DNA from: Oscillospiraceae bacterium
GTDB taxonomy: Bacteria > Bacillota > Clostridia > Oscillospirales > Oscillospiraceae
DNA: 25,410 nucleotides
Direction of reading: 5' to 3'
Assembly: GCA_017646545.1 (NCBI GenBank)
Contig: JAGCMI010000025.1
Coordinates: 1-25,410 of the forward strand
This document shows, piece after piece, positions 16,383 through 24,092 of the stretch. The first letter of the stretch is position 1. Each line of letters opens with the position of its first letter. A program made the position numbers and the translations under genes. The notes below the pieces were generated by a model, which saw only the letters and a program-made list of their open reading frames with translations, did no database searches and was not told where the DNA came from.

Positions 16383-18362
16383 TTACTGTTCGTAGTATTT
16401 TTCAATAGAGGCAACCAGATCATCCAGAACCACCTGGATGCTGCTGCCGTAAATCTGGGCGCCGGCTGTGGCGGTATTACCGCCGCCGCCCAAAGGCTCC
16501 AGAATCATCTGCACATTGGCATCACCGATGCTACGGGCAGAAATATTCACATTATCACCATCGGGATAAAGCACGAAGGAACAAGTGATGCCGGAAATGT
16601 TCAGCATCTCGTCCGCTGCCTGGGCAGCCAACACACGGGTAGTGCCGGTATTGAGGGCTGCAATTGCAATCTCCTTGCGATACAGACGGGCGGATTTGAT
16701 GATCTGATACTTGGCCATGGTTTCCTGGAAGTCACTCTGCAGCAATTTCTTGACCTCCACCGTATCCGCACCCAGACGGCGCAGCACCGCTGCTGCCTCG
16801 AAGGTACGCTCACCGGTACGCACATTGAAATTCTTGGTATCCAGGAAAATACCGGCCATCAAGCTCTTGGACTCGATGGGCAGCACCTCTTTCTTATCCA
16901 CAGAGTACTGCAGCAATTCCGTCACCAGTTCGGAGGCAGAGGATGCATAAGGCTCGTGGAGGTTCACCACCACGGGATCGATATACTCGGAAGCACGACG
17001 GTGATGGTCGATGACACAGACACGGCTCATGGCATCCAGCAAAGGACGGCACTCCACCTGATCGGGACGGTTGGTATCCACCACAATCAGGGTGCTGCGG
17101 TTATCTGCCATCAGCAGGGCATCATCACCGCTGATAACGGCATTGGCATATTCCGGCACCTGCAAGATCTCCGCCAGCAGCTGCTTGGACACATTCCGCT
17201 CCTTATCCAGCACGATGTGGAATTTCTTATTCTTCTTACGGCACAGGCAGGCAACGCCCACTGCGGCGCCCACAGAGTCCAAGTCCGCATTGCGGTGACC
17301 CATAATGAACACCTGGCTGCTGTTGCCAATGAGTTCCAGCAGGGAGTTGGCCGTCACGCGGCTACGCACCTTACTTCTGCGGTCTGCTTCCTTGGCACGG
17401 CCGCCAAAGAAATTAAAGTTCAGGCGATCCTTCACCACCGCCTGGTCACCGCCACGGCTGAGGGCCATTTCGATGGAAAGGGCGGCAAAATTATAGCTTT
17501 CTTCAAAATCCTTACCGTCTACGCCCAGACCAATGGAGATGGAGGCTGCAAGACCGGTGGGATTGACGATACCGTGGACATCCTCCAGAACGGAGAATTT
17601 CTCCTGCATGGCGCTGTCTAAGTCCCGCTTTTCAAACACCAGCAGGTAGCGGTTACGCTCCAGCTTACGCAGCAGGCCATGATAGCCCTCTGCCCAGGTG
17701 GTGATGGCGTTGTTAATATCGGCATCCATGGTGGAAATGGTACTCTCGGACAAGTTCATGGTCAGCTCCTCGTAGTTATCCACCAGAACGATGGCCACCA
17801 CGGGACGGGAACGGATGTATTCATCACGAACCTGATACATTTCCGTCATGTCGCTGAGGTAGATCATACCCAGCAGCATGCCTGCATGCTCTTCCGGATG
17901 CACCAAGGTGCCATAAATGCGGTAACGGCGGCTGCCCACAGTGACATCATAGGGATATTCACTCTTGCCGTTGGCCAGCCATTCCATGGAAATGCCGGGC
18001 AGCAACTGGTCAATGCGATCCTCCGGCAGGCGCTCTGTCATGCCGGTGACGGAAACAAAGCGGTCACTGGCCCAGATGACACCGTTATCCCCCAATCGAA
18101 CCATTGCCATGGGAAGCGGGCACTCCGTTCCCTTGGATGTAAAATCGGCAGTCTGGAAAGCCTCCTGCACAAAGGCCTGGATCTCATGGTTGCGGCGGTT
18201 GCGGGATACCATATAGATGACGGTCATGATTACCGTCAGGCCAAGGCCAATGCCCGCCAGATAGAAATTGCGCATTCCCGCTGCCGCCAGACAGAAGCAC
18301 AGCATCACAATGAAACAGCCACTGTAACCGGGCTGGAAAGTCTTTCTTACCTTTTTATCCAT
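16383..18362 (-). CDS. gdpP: Cyclic-di-AMP phosphodiesterase GdpP (DHH/DHHA1 family)
   Basis: GdpP is the membrane phosphodiesterase that hydrolyses c-di-AMP, the messenger controlling potassium and osmolyte uptake and wall stress. The product is 659 residues, the length I recall for the Bacillus protein. Two membrane helices lie at about residues 13-30 and 33-53. A degenerate PAS domain spans about 65-160. A degenerate GGDEF domain (about 180-310, ending YHGLLRKLERNRYLLVFEKR) follows. The DHH domain has GHRNADLDSVGAA from about 354, VVDTNRPDQVE and VIDHHRRA near 450, and the DHHA1 end has GGGGNTATAGAQI. The ATG at 18360-18362 follows GGAGG by 8 nt; longer in-frame starts lack ribosome sites. 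It is first in the gdpP-rplI-dnaB-tilS-hpt-ftsH block. Confidence 0.96.
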   Translation of the reverse strand: MDKKVRKTFQPGYSGCFIVMLCFCLAAAGMRNFYLAGIGLGLTVIMTVIYMVSRNRRNHEIQAFVQEAFQTADFTSKGTECPLPMAMVRLGDNGVIWASDRFVSVTGMTERLPEDRIDQLLPGISMEWLANGKSEYPYDVTVGSRRYRIYGTLVHPEEHAGMLLGMIYLSDMTEMYQVRDEYIRSRPVVAIVLVDNYEELTMNLSESTISTMDADINNAITTWAEGYHGLLRKLERNRYLLVFEKRDLDSAMQEKFSVLEDVHGIVNPTGLAASISIGLGVDGKDFEESYNFAALSIEMALSRGGDQAVVKDRLNFNFFGGRAKEADRRSKVRSRVTANSLLELIGNSSQVFIMGHRNADLDSVGAAVGVACLCRKKNKKFHIVLDKERNVSKQLLAEILQVPEYANAVISGDDALLMADNRSTLIVVDTNRPDQVECRPLLDAMSRVCVIDHHRRASEYIDPVVVNLHEPYASSASELVTELLQYSVDKKEVLPIESKSLMAGIFLDTKNFNVRTGERTFEAAAVLRRLGADTVEVKKLLQSDFQETMAKYQIIKSARLYRKEIAIAALNTGTTRVLAAQAADEMLNISGITCSFVLYPDGDNVNISARSIGDANVQMILEPLGGGGNTATAGAQIYGSSIQVVLDDLVASIEKYYEQ

Positions 18363-18378
18363 AACACTCGCCTCCAAA

Positions 18379-18396
18379 ATGGACATTACTGTCCAT
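18379..18396 (-). promoter_or_regulatory. Perfect 7-bp hairpin with GUAA loop just before the gdpP ribosome site
   Basis: ATGGACA (18379-18385) and TGTCCAT (18390-18396) are exact complements. In the gdpP mRNA the loop reads GUAA, a GNRA-type tetraloop. Only three bases separate the stem from the GGAGG (18371-18375), so folding could affect ribosome access. As DNA it could also be an operator, lying about 20 bp downstream of the -10. Confidence 0.5.
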
Positions 18397-18417
18397 GATA
18401 TTGTTATAGTCCGTATC

Positions 18418-18446
18418 ATTATATCAAAATCCCCCTTGCTTGGCAA
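18418..18446 (-). promoter_or_regulatory. Predicted promoter of the gdpP operon
   Basis: On the minus strand: TTGCCA (18441-18446), a 17-bp spacer and a perfect TATAAT (18418-18423). Transcription would start near 18411, giving a leader of about 50 nt that contains the GUAA hairpin. Confidence 0.8.
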
Positions 18447-18520
18447 CTGCTTTTATGATTTTCTTATAATTTTCGTAAAAAACCTGTCGAAAAAATTATG
18501 TATACTTTTTTTCATTTCTG

Positions 18521-18529
18521 TGTTATACT
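18521..18529 (+). promoter_or_regulatory. Predicted rnj promoter (extended -10)
   Basis: TGT followed by TATACT (18524-18529) forms an extended -10. No good -35 is present at 17-18 bp. A start site near 18536 would leave about 150 nt of leader before the rnj start codon. Confidence 0.55.
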
Positions 18530-18688
18530 ATGGAGGCATGAGTCGGGTAGGCAGCCCCGACCGCACAGTATTTTTGAATAATCAGCAGGCGTTTTCCCGA
18601 AAAAAGGCGATGCAGGGCCACTTTTTTGGGTGCGGTTGCCTGCTTTGTTGTGCCCATTTTGGGTTTAATCATCGAAAGGAGTATCTGT

Positions 18689-20344
18689 TTGGCAGAAAAA
18701 TTGAAAATCATCCCCCTTGGCGGTCTTGACGAGATCGGCAAGAACATCACGGTGCTGGAATACGGCAAGGATATGATTGTGGTGGACTGCGGCCTTGGTT
18801 TCCCGGACGAGGATATGTACGGTGTGGATCTGGTGATCCCCGACTTTTCCTATCTGGTGCAGAATAAAAGAAAACTCAAGGGTATGTTCATTACCCACGG
18901 TCACGAAGACCACATTGGCTCCATCCCCTACTGTATGCGGGAGGTCAACTGTCCCATTCACGGCACCGCCATGACCAACGGCCTCATCAAGCTGAAGCTG
19001 GAAGAGCACAAGCTGGCCGACAAGGTCAAACTCATCACCCACCAGCCCGGTGACATGGTGAAAGCCGGTTGCTTTACCGTGGAATTTATTCATGTGAATC
19101 ACTCTATTGCCGACGCGGTGGCCTTTGCCATCCACACCCCTCTGGGTCCGGTGATCATGACCGGCGACTTTAAGATCGATCCTACTGCCGGTGACGGCAT
19201 GATGGATCTGGCTCGTCTGGGTCAGTTGGGCAACGAAGGTGTGCTGGCGCTGTTGGCGGACTCCACCAATGTGGAGCGGGCCGGCTATACCCCCAGTGAA
19301 AATCTGGTGACCGAAAGTTTGGATCGGCTGTTCAAAAACTGCGATGAGCGAATCATCATCACCACCTTTGCCTCCAATATGCATCGACTGCAATCGGTGC
19401 TGAACATTGCCCACCGTCATGGCAGAAAAGTGGCTGTTACCGGACGGAGCATGGAAAATATGCTGAAGGTGGCGCAGGAACTGGGCTATCTGAAAGTGCC
19501 GGCCAACACCATTGTGGATCTGGCCAACATCAAGAGCCTGCCCAAAAACAAGATCGTCATTATGTCCACCGGCTCCCAGGGCGAAAACATGTCCGCCCTG
19601 CACCGCATGGCATTCAACACCCACCGGCAGGTGGATATCGTCGCCGGTGACCGGATCATCATTTCCGCCTCCGCCATCCCCGGCAACGAAAAGGCCGTGT
19701 CGAAGATCATCAACGCCCTTTACCGCAAAGGTGCGGATGTGATCTATGACAAGAGCGAAGGTCTGCATGTATCGGGTCACGCCTGTCAGGAGGAACTGAA
19801 GATCGTGCACGGTCTGTGCAAGCCCAAGTTCTTCATCCCCGTCCATGGCGAACAGCGTCACCTGCAGATCCATGCCAAGCTGGCAAAGGCCATGGGTATG
19901 CTGCCCAAGCACATCGTCATTGGCGAGATGGGCACCACCATTGAACTGACCGCCAAAACCGCCAAGCTGGGCGCGGTTGTACCCTCCGGCATTGTGCTGG
20001 TGGACGGCACCGGTGTGGGCGATGTGGGCAGTGTGGTGCTGCGGGATCGCAAGCATCTGGCCGAGGACGGCATGATCGTGGTTTGCATCAACATCAGTGC
20101 CGAAGACGGCGGCATCATCACCGGCCCCGACATCATCACCCGCGGCTTTATCTATGTAAAGGAATCCGACGAGCTGATGGATGATCTGCGACTGATTGCC
20201 ATGGAAGCCATTGACCGCTGCTGCCGCAAGCGGATCCGGGATCATGCAGCCATCAAGTCCGCCATTAAAAATGACCTCAGCGGCTATCTGTACAAGACCA
20301 CCAAGCGCAATCCCATGATCCTGCCCGTCATCATGGAAATCTAA
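18689..20344 (+). CDS. rnj: Ribonuclease J
   Basis: RNase J is the metallo-beta-lactamase/beta-CASP nuclease that acts as 5'-3' exonuclease and endonuclease in mRNA decay and rRNA maturation in Firmicutes. The 551-residue product has IPLGGLDEIGKN, the zinc motif THGHEDHIGS (H70, H72, D74, H75), IHVNHSI, TGDFKID, and the beta-CASP motifs LADSTNVERAGYTPSE, TTFASNMHRLQ, TGRSMENML, STGSQGE, HVSGHA and PVHGEQRHL. The C-terminal domain is present. The start is a TTG at 18689-18691, because AAAGGAG ends 7 nt before it. Extending the frame upstream would add an unrelated hydrophobic stretch. It is monocistronic, divergent from gdpP, and closed by a 13-bp terminator. I cannot tell J1 from J2. Confidence 0.95.
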   Translation: MAEKLKIIPLGGLDEIGKNITVLEYGKDMIVVDCGLGFPDEDMYGVDLVIPDFSYLVQNKRKLKGMFITHGHEDHIGSIPYCMREVNCPIHGTAMTNGLIKLKLEEHKLADKVKLITHQPGDMVKAGCFTVEFIHVNHSIADAVAFAIHTPLGPVIMTGDFKIDPTAGDGMMDLARLGQLGNEGVLALLADSTNVERAGYTPSENLVTESLDRLFKNCDERIIITTFASNMHRLQSVLNIAHRHGRKVAVTGRSMENMLKVAQELGYLKVPANTIVDLANIKSLPKNKIVIMSTGSQGENMSALHRMAFNTHRQVDIVAGDRIIISASAIPGNEKAVSKIINALYRKGADVIYDKSEGLHVSGHACQEELKIVHGLCKPKFFIPVHGEQRHLQIHAKLAKAMGMLPKHIVIGEMGTTIELTAKTAKLGAVVPSGIVLVDGTGVGDVGSVVLRDRKHLAEDGMIVVCINISAEDGGIITGPDIITRGFIYVKESDELMDDLRLIAMEAIDRCCRKRIRDHAAIKSAIKNDLSGYLYKTTKRNPMILPVIMEI

Positions 20345-20349
20345 AAATT

Positions 20350-20386
20350 ACCGCCCTTTTTCGTGTTGAAAAAGGGCGGTTTTTGT
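20350..20386. terminator. Bidirectional terminator between rnj and nudC
   Basis: ACCGCCCTTTTTC (20350-20362) pairs perfectly with 20368-20380 across a GTGTT loop and is followed by TTTTTGTGGTTT. The A-rich left flank (TAAAAATT) provides a T run on the minus strand, so it serves both converging genes. Confidence 0.92.
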
Positions 20387-20406
20387 GGTTTAATAAGGGT
20401 ATGTAA

Positions 20407-21267
20407 TCACTTGGGTTCCCGGCCTTCACCGAAGATGCGAACCATTTCCCGGGTGAGGCTGATGCCGTCATCCTTGGCAGGCAGATCGCTGCGGTCAAAC
20501 CAGGCAGCGCTGGCCAATTCCTTCTCATCCAGATGGATCTCATCTGATCCATCCAAATCGCAGAAATAGCCGATGGACAGATTGCCGGCAATACCCCAGG
20601 GCTGGCTCTTATAATAGCGGATGTTCTTGACCTTCAGCCCCACTTCTTCCATCACTTCACGGGCAACTGCTTCCTCTGCTGTTTCACCGATCTCAATGAA
20701 GCCGGCAAGCAGGCCATAGCGAGTTGTACCCCGACCCGCATACTGGCTGAGCACCAGACGGTCACCGTCGGTCAAGGCAATGATCACCGCAGGGGCGATC
20801 CGGGGGAAGATCATATTACCACAGCTACGGCAGCGCATCATCCGTTCTACCCCATCATGCTCCGTGGGCGCGCCGCAGCATCCGCAGAACTGGTTATTGC
20901 GATACCAGCAGTAAAGATGCCAGGCGGTCATCACACCGAAGCAGAGACTTTTGGAAGTCAGTTCCCGCAGCGTGGCCACCTTTTCGTAAACAAAGCCGGC
21001 ATCGGGGCAAGCGCCTGCTCGACCCATCCACATAAACACATTGGTGTTCTGCAAATTGAAAATATACTGCAATTTGCCGCTGTGCCAATGTTGCCAATCA
21101 TCACACCATGTGCTTACCTGCTGCCATGTGGGCAGGTGCAGGATGCCCTGTTCATCCCGGTGCAGCAGCACCGCACCATCTTGAAAACAAGCCACCTGAT
21201 CCAGCTGCTGAGGCTGCTGGGGATGGTACTGATTATCCAGTTTTCCGAAGTCCAAATCCTGAATCAC
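20407..21267 (-). CDS. nudC: NADH pyrophosphatase, NudC-type Nudix hydrolase
   Basis: NudC enzymes split NAD(H) to NMN(H) and AMP and can remove NAD caps from RNA. The 286-residue product has the family layout. A zinc ribbon carries C128-x2-C131 and C146-x2-C149 (FCGCC...RCRSCG), followed by NMIFPRIAPAVI. A complete Nudix box runs from G189 to L211 (GFIEIGETAEEAVAREVMEEVGL). The SQPW motif is at 221-224. The usual SQPWPFP reads SQPWGIA here. The start is GTG at 21265-21267, 8 nt after AAGGAGG. It has its own promoter and converges on rnj across a shared terminator. The gene name follows the motif set; exact substrate preference is not certain. Confidence 0.88.
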   Translation of the reverse strand: MIQDLDFGKLDNQYHPQQPQQLDQVACFQDGAVLLHRDEQGILHLPTWQQVSTWCDDWQHWHSGKLQYIFNLQNTNVFMWMGRAGACPDAGFVYEKVATLRELTSKSLCFGVMTAWHLYCWYRNNQFCGCCGAPTEHDGVERMMRCRSCGNMIFPRIAPAVIIALTDGDRLVLSQYAGRGTTRYGLLAGFIEIGETAEEAVAREVMEEVGLKVKNIRYYKSQPWGIAGNLSIGYFCDLDGSDEIHLDEKELASAAWFDRSDLPAKDDGISLTREMVRIFGEGREPK

Positions 21268-21296
21268 AATTACTTCCTCCTTCTGTTTCTTTTTTC

Positions 21297-21325
21297 ATCG
21301 TAGCATAAAACAGAGGAAATTTCAA
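21297..21325 (-). promoter_or_regulatory. Predicted nudC promoter
   Basis: On the minus strand: TTGAAA (21320-21325), a 17-bp spacer and TACGAT (21297-21302), about 30 nt from the GTG start. It occupies most of the 87-nt gap to the divergent dus gene, for which I see no clear promoter. Confidence 0.65.
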
Positions 21326-21354
21326 CCTTGTGTCATAAGATAAAGGAGCCGCCT

Positions 21355-22299
21355 ATGCGCTATTATTTCGCCCCCATGGAGGGCATCACCGACAGCATTT
21401 ACCGTCGCATCCATCACAAATATTTCCCGGGGTTGGATCGATACTACATGCCCTTCCTCTCCCCCACCATGCACCGCACCCTGACCCACAAGGAAAGCCG
21501 GGAACTGCCCATGGCAGGAAGCGAAGACTTTGTGGCCATCCCCCAGATTCTGACCAAGATCCCGGAGGATTTTCTCTGGGCGGCGCAGGTCTGTCAGCAG
21601 CGCGGTTATGAAGAAGTCAACTTGAATATCGGCTGTCCTTCCGGCACGGTGGTGGCCAAGGGCAAGGGCGCCGGCATGCTGCGAAATGTGTCGGAACTGG
21701 ATGCTTTTCTGGATAAGATTTTTGCGGAAAGTCCCATTGCCATCAGCGTCAAGACCCGGCTTGGCATCGAAAGCCCGGATGAATTCCCCGCTATTTTGGA
21801 TGTGCTCAATCAGTATCCCATTCGGGAACTGACCATCCACCCCCGGGTGCGGAAGCAGTTTTATAAAGGCGATGTGGAAATGCAGATGTTCCGCTATGCT
21901 GCAGACCACAGCCGCAACCAACTCTGTTACAACGGCAATCTCAACTCCCTAGAGGATATTGCTGCATTCACCGCCCAATTTCCCCAGATCGATGCGGTGA
22001 TGATCGGCCGCGGACTGATCGGTGACCCGGGCATGCTGGTTCCCGGCGGCACCGATAGAAAGGCATTGGAAAGTTTTACCGCAGAACTGCTGGAAACTTA
22101 TATTGAGGTGTTCGGCGGCGCCCGCAATGCCATGTTCCGCATGAAGGAAAACTGGGGCTTTTTGCTGCACCGCTTCGAAGACAGCGAGAAACTGGGTAAA
22201 CAGTTAAGAAAAACCACGGATGTGGAGGAATACCGCGCCATCACCGCCCAGATCTTCCAGAGTCTTCCTCTGGCAGGGCGGCTGCAGGCGGATTGGTAA
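21355..22299 (+). CDS. dus: tRNA-dihydrouridine synthase
   Basis: Dus is an FMN- and NADPH-dependent enzyme reducing uridines in tRNA. The 314-residue product is a TIM barrel with the family motifs: APMEGITDSIYRRI at the start; NLNIGCPSG with the catalytic cysteine C94; KGKGAGML; ISVKTRLGIESPDE; ELTIHPRVRKQFYKG; YNGNLNS; and the FMN-phosphate site MIGRGLIGDPGML. A C-terminal helical domain (from about 240) follows. The ATG at 21355 is 6 nt after AAAGGAG; an upstream in-frame ATG at 21328 has none. Which Dus subfamily (A, B or C) it belongs to cannot be judged from the motifs. Confidence 0.93.
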   Translation: MRYYFAPMEGITDSIYRRIHHKYFPGLDRYYMPFLSPTMHRTLTHKESRELPMAGSEDFVAIPQILTKIPEDFLWAAQVCQQRGYEEVNLNIGCPSGTVVAKGKGAGMLRNVSELDAFLDKIFAESPIAISVKTRLGIESPDEFPAILDVLNQYPIRELTIHPRVRKQFYKGDVEMQMFRYAADHSRNQLCYNGNLNSLEDIAAFTAQFPQIDAVMIGRGLIGDPGMLVPGGTDRKALESFTAELLETYIEVFGGARNAMFRMKENWGFLLHRFEDSEKLGKQLRKTTDVEEYRAITAQIFQSLPLAGRLQADW

Positions 22300-22328
22300 G
22301 TTGTTATTCCTGCAAAATTCCATTTTTA

Positions 22329-22357
22329 TTGACGATTTTTCTCCCCTATGGTATAGT
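22329..22357 (+). promoter_or_regulatory. Predicted promoter of the membrane protein-lemA pair
   Basis: TTGACG (22329-22334), a 17-bp spacer and TATAGT (22352-22357), about 38 nt upstream of the ATG at 22396. This is the closest match to the vegetative consensus in the + strand gaps. Confidence 0.8.
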
Positions 22358-22395
22358 GAGAATACTCCTAAACTGAACAAATACAGGAGGCGATT

Positions 22396-24078
22396 ATGGA
22401 TAACATGATCTTTAACCCTCTGGAAGACTACGAAAAAACCTACAAAGAACGACACAATGGCCATGTGGAGGCATTTTTCAAAGAGTTGGAAGATAAATCC
22501 CGGGTCAACGCAGCCGAAAACCGCGCAACTGTCGCCAAGTATCGAGCGCAGCAGGAAAAGGCGGACAAGGTCAGGAAAAAAGCAGGTTTGTTAAAAGGCT
22601 TGCGGATCACCGCCATTGTTGTGATGGTGATATCCGTATTAATCGCCATTTTGCTGTTTATTATTGCCCAGATCCTGCCCGGCGTTCTGCTTTTGGTATT
22701 GGCGGGCGCTTTGCTGGCCATTGTGCTGGCGGTGCTGGGTCCCCGGATCAAAAATCTAAATCAAATCTACGAACAGGAAAATGCCGCTGCGCAACAGCTT
22801 TTACAGACCTGCTGGCAGCAAATGGAACCGCTGAACCGCTTGTTCGGGAATTGGGACGGCATCTCGCTGCTGGAAAAAACCATTCCCCGCTTTGATTTTC
22901 AGCCCGCCTTCTCCGTCACTCAGGAAAAGGATATGCTGGACAACTACAATTTCCAGCCCTATGACGATGAGGAGCATTCCGTGCTCGACACCCTCTCCGG
23001 TACCTACAACGCCAATCCCTTCCTCTACGAGCGCCGGCTGGTACATGAAATGGGTCTGGAAACCTATCACGGACAAAAGACCATTTACTGGACCGAAAGC
23101 TATCGGGACAGCAACGGCCGCAGACAGACCCGGCGTCGCAGCCAGACTCTGCATGCCACTGTAACCAAGCCCAAGCCCTTCTACCGCACCGAAACCAAAC
23201 TCTACTACGGCGCGCAGGCCGGCCCGGATTTGAGTTTTACCCGCGATAATAAGCATTTGGAAAACAAGAGCGACCGAGCCATTGATGCCATGGTACGCAA
23301 GGGTGAACGGAAGCTGCAGAAGAAAGCAGAAAAGGCATTGGAAAACAACCAGAACTTCATGGGCATGACCAATACGGAGTTTGATGTGCTGTTCGATGCC
23401 CTGGACCGGGATCACGAAGTGCAGTTCAGACTACTCTTCACCCCCTTGGCGCAGACCAATATGGTGGATCTGCTCCGCAGCGAAACCGGATACGGTGATG
23501 ATTTTGACTTCTACAAAAAGCGCCGTATGAATACCATTGTGACAGAACATTCCCAGCATCGGGATCTGCTGCTTTCCCCGAAGTCCATGCAGTCTTACGA
23601 TTACGATGAGGTGAAAACCAAATTCCGCAACTGCCACAATGAATATTTCAGAAGCATCTATTTTGATTTTGCGCCGCTGCTTGCGCTGCCCGTGTATCAA
23701 GAGCGCCCCGTCCATTCCCTGCATCCGCTGCCGGAGAACTACCAGCGCTATTCTATCCGGGAATACGAAGTTCTGGCCAACGCCATGGACAGCCATCAGC
23801 TGGTTCACCCCAGAAGCCGCACCAAGGCCATTTTGAAAGCGATTCATACATCCAGTCAGGGCAGCACCGATACCGTCCGTGTCACCGCCTATTCCTATGA
23901 CACCATTCCCAGAGTGGATGTGGTTGCCGTCCTTGGCGGCGACGGAAGAATGCATGGTGTGCCCGTGCATTGGCAGGAATATCTGCCTCTGGAGGCTCGC
24001 AATGAAGTGTACATCGGCACCGACAGCAAAAATGCAAACATTCATAAACACGGTCTATACGCCCGTGTATCAAAGTAA
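22396..24078 (+). CDS. Membrane protein of unknown function, upstream of lemA
   Basis: A 560-residue protein. Residues about 15-65 are charged and probably helical (YKERHNGHVEAFFKELEDKSRVNAAEN and on). Two adjacent hydrophobic helices follow at about 73-93 and 94-116, preceded by KVRKKAGLLKGLR, so both ends are probably cytoplasmic by the positive-inside rule. The rest (about 120-560) is soluble and mixed, with a lysine-rich helix near residues 298-316 and a beta-rich end (DTVRVTAYSYDTIPRVDVVAVLGGDGRMHG). No enzyme motif is seen. From memory it resembles the MAG1210-type proteins found beside LemA in mollicutes, but I cannot confirm that. GGAGG is 5 nt before the ATG. lemA follows after 14 nt, so the two are one operon. 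Confidence 0.75.
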   Translation: MDNMIFNPLEDYEKTYKERHNGHVEAFFKELEDKSRVNAAENRATVAKYRAQQEKADKVRKKAGLLKGLRITAIVVMVISVLIAILLFIIAQILPGVLLLVLAGALLAIVLAVLGPRIKNLNQIYEQENAAAQQLLQTCWQQMEPLNRLFGNWDGISLLEKTIPRFDFQPAFSVTQEKDMLDNYNFQPYDDEEHSVLDTLSGTYNANPFLYERRLVHEMGLETYHGQKTIYWTESYRDSNGRRQTRRRSQTLHATVTKPKPFYRTETKLYYGAQAGPDLSFTRDNKHLENKSDRAIDAMVRKGERKLQKKAEKALENNQNFMGMTNTEFDVLFDALDRDHEVQFRLLFTPLAQTNMVDLLRSETGYGDDFDFYKKRRMNTIVTEHSQHRDLLLSPKSMQSYDYDEVKTKFRNCHNEYFRSIYFDFAPLLALPVYQERPVHSLHPLPENYQRYSIREYEVLANAMDSHQLVHPRSRTKAILKAIHTSSQGSTDTVRVTAYSYDTIPRVDVVAVLGGDGRMHGVPVHWQEYLPLEARNEVYIGTDSKNANIHKHGLYARVSK

Positions 24079-24092
24079 AAAGGAGAAATCAT

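Larger units (their letters stand above)
18363..18688. other. Divergent gdpP/rnj control region
   Basis: This 326-nt gap carries the gdpP promoter and leader hairpin on its left side and the rnj promoter with a roughly 150-nt leader on its right. The middle (about 18450-18520) is strongly AT-rich. The rnj leader has the hairpins GTCGGG/CCCGAC (18542-18547 with about 18556-18561) and CCCA/TGGG near 18652-18664. I find no convincing gene. Confidence 0.6.

Noticed and set aside
18355..18396. 13-codon upstream frame whose stop overlaps the gdpP start
   Set aside because: It starts inside the GUAA hairpin and has no ribosome site. It is most likely chance.
18626..18688. In-frame upstream extension of RNase J by 21 residues, hydrophobic (AVACFVVPILGLII), which would give a membrane anchor
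   Set aside because: AAAGGAG sits 7 nt before the TTG at 18689, and the family starts at this point. The extension would begin at a TTG with no ribosome site.
18538..18729. ATG-started frame of 63 codons in the RNase J leader, overlapping the rnj start
   Set aside because: GGAGG is only 1 nt from the ATG, the product is cysteine-rich and unlike any protein I know, and it runs into rnj in another frame.
18665..20245. 526-codon open frame antisense to RNase J, and similar long antisense frames opposite mfd, nudC and the lemA pair
   Set aside because: They mirror the coding bias of the true genes, have no ribosome sites and encode His/Gly/Gln-rich low-quality sequence. They are shadows.
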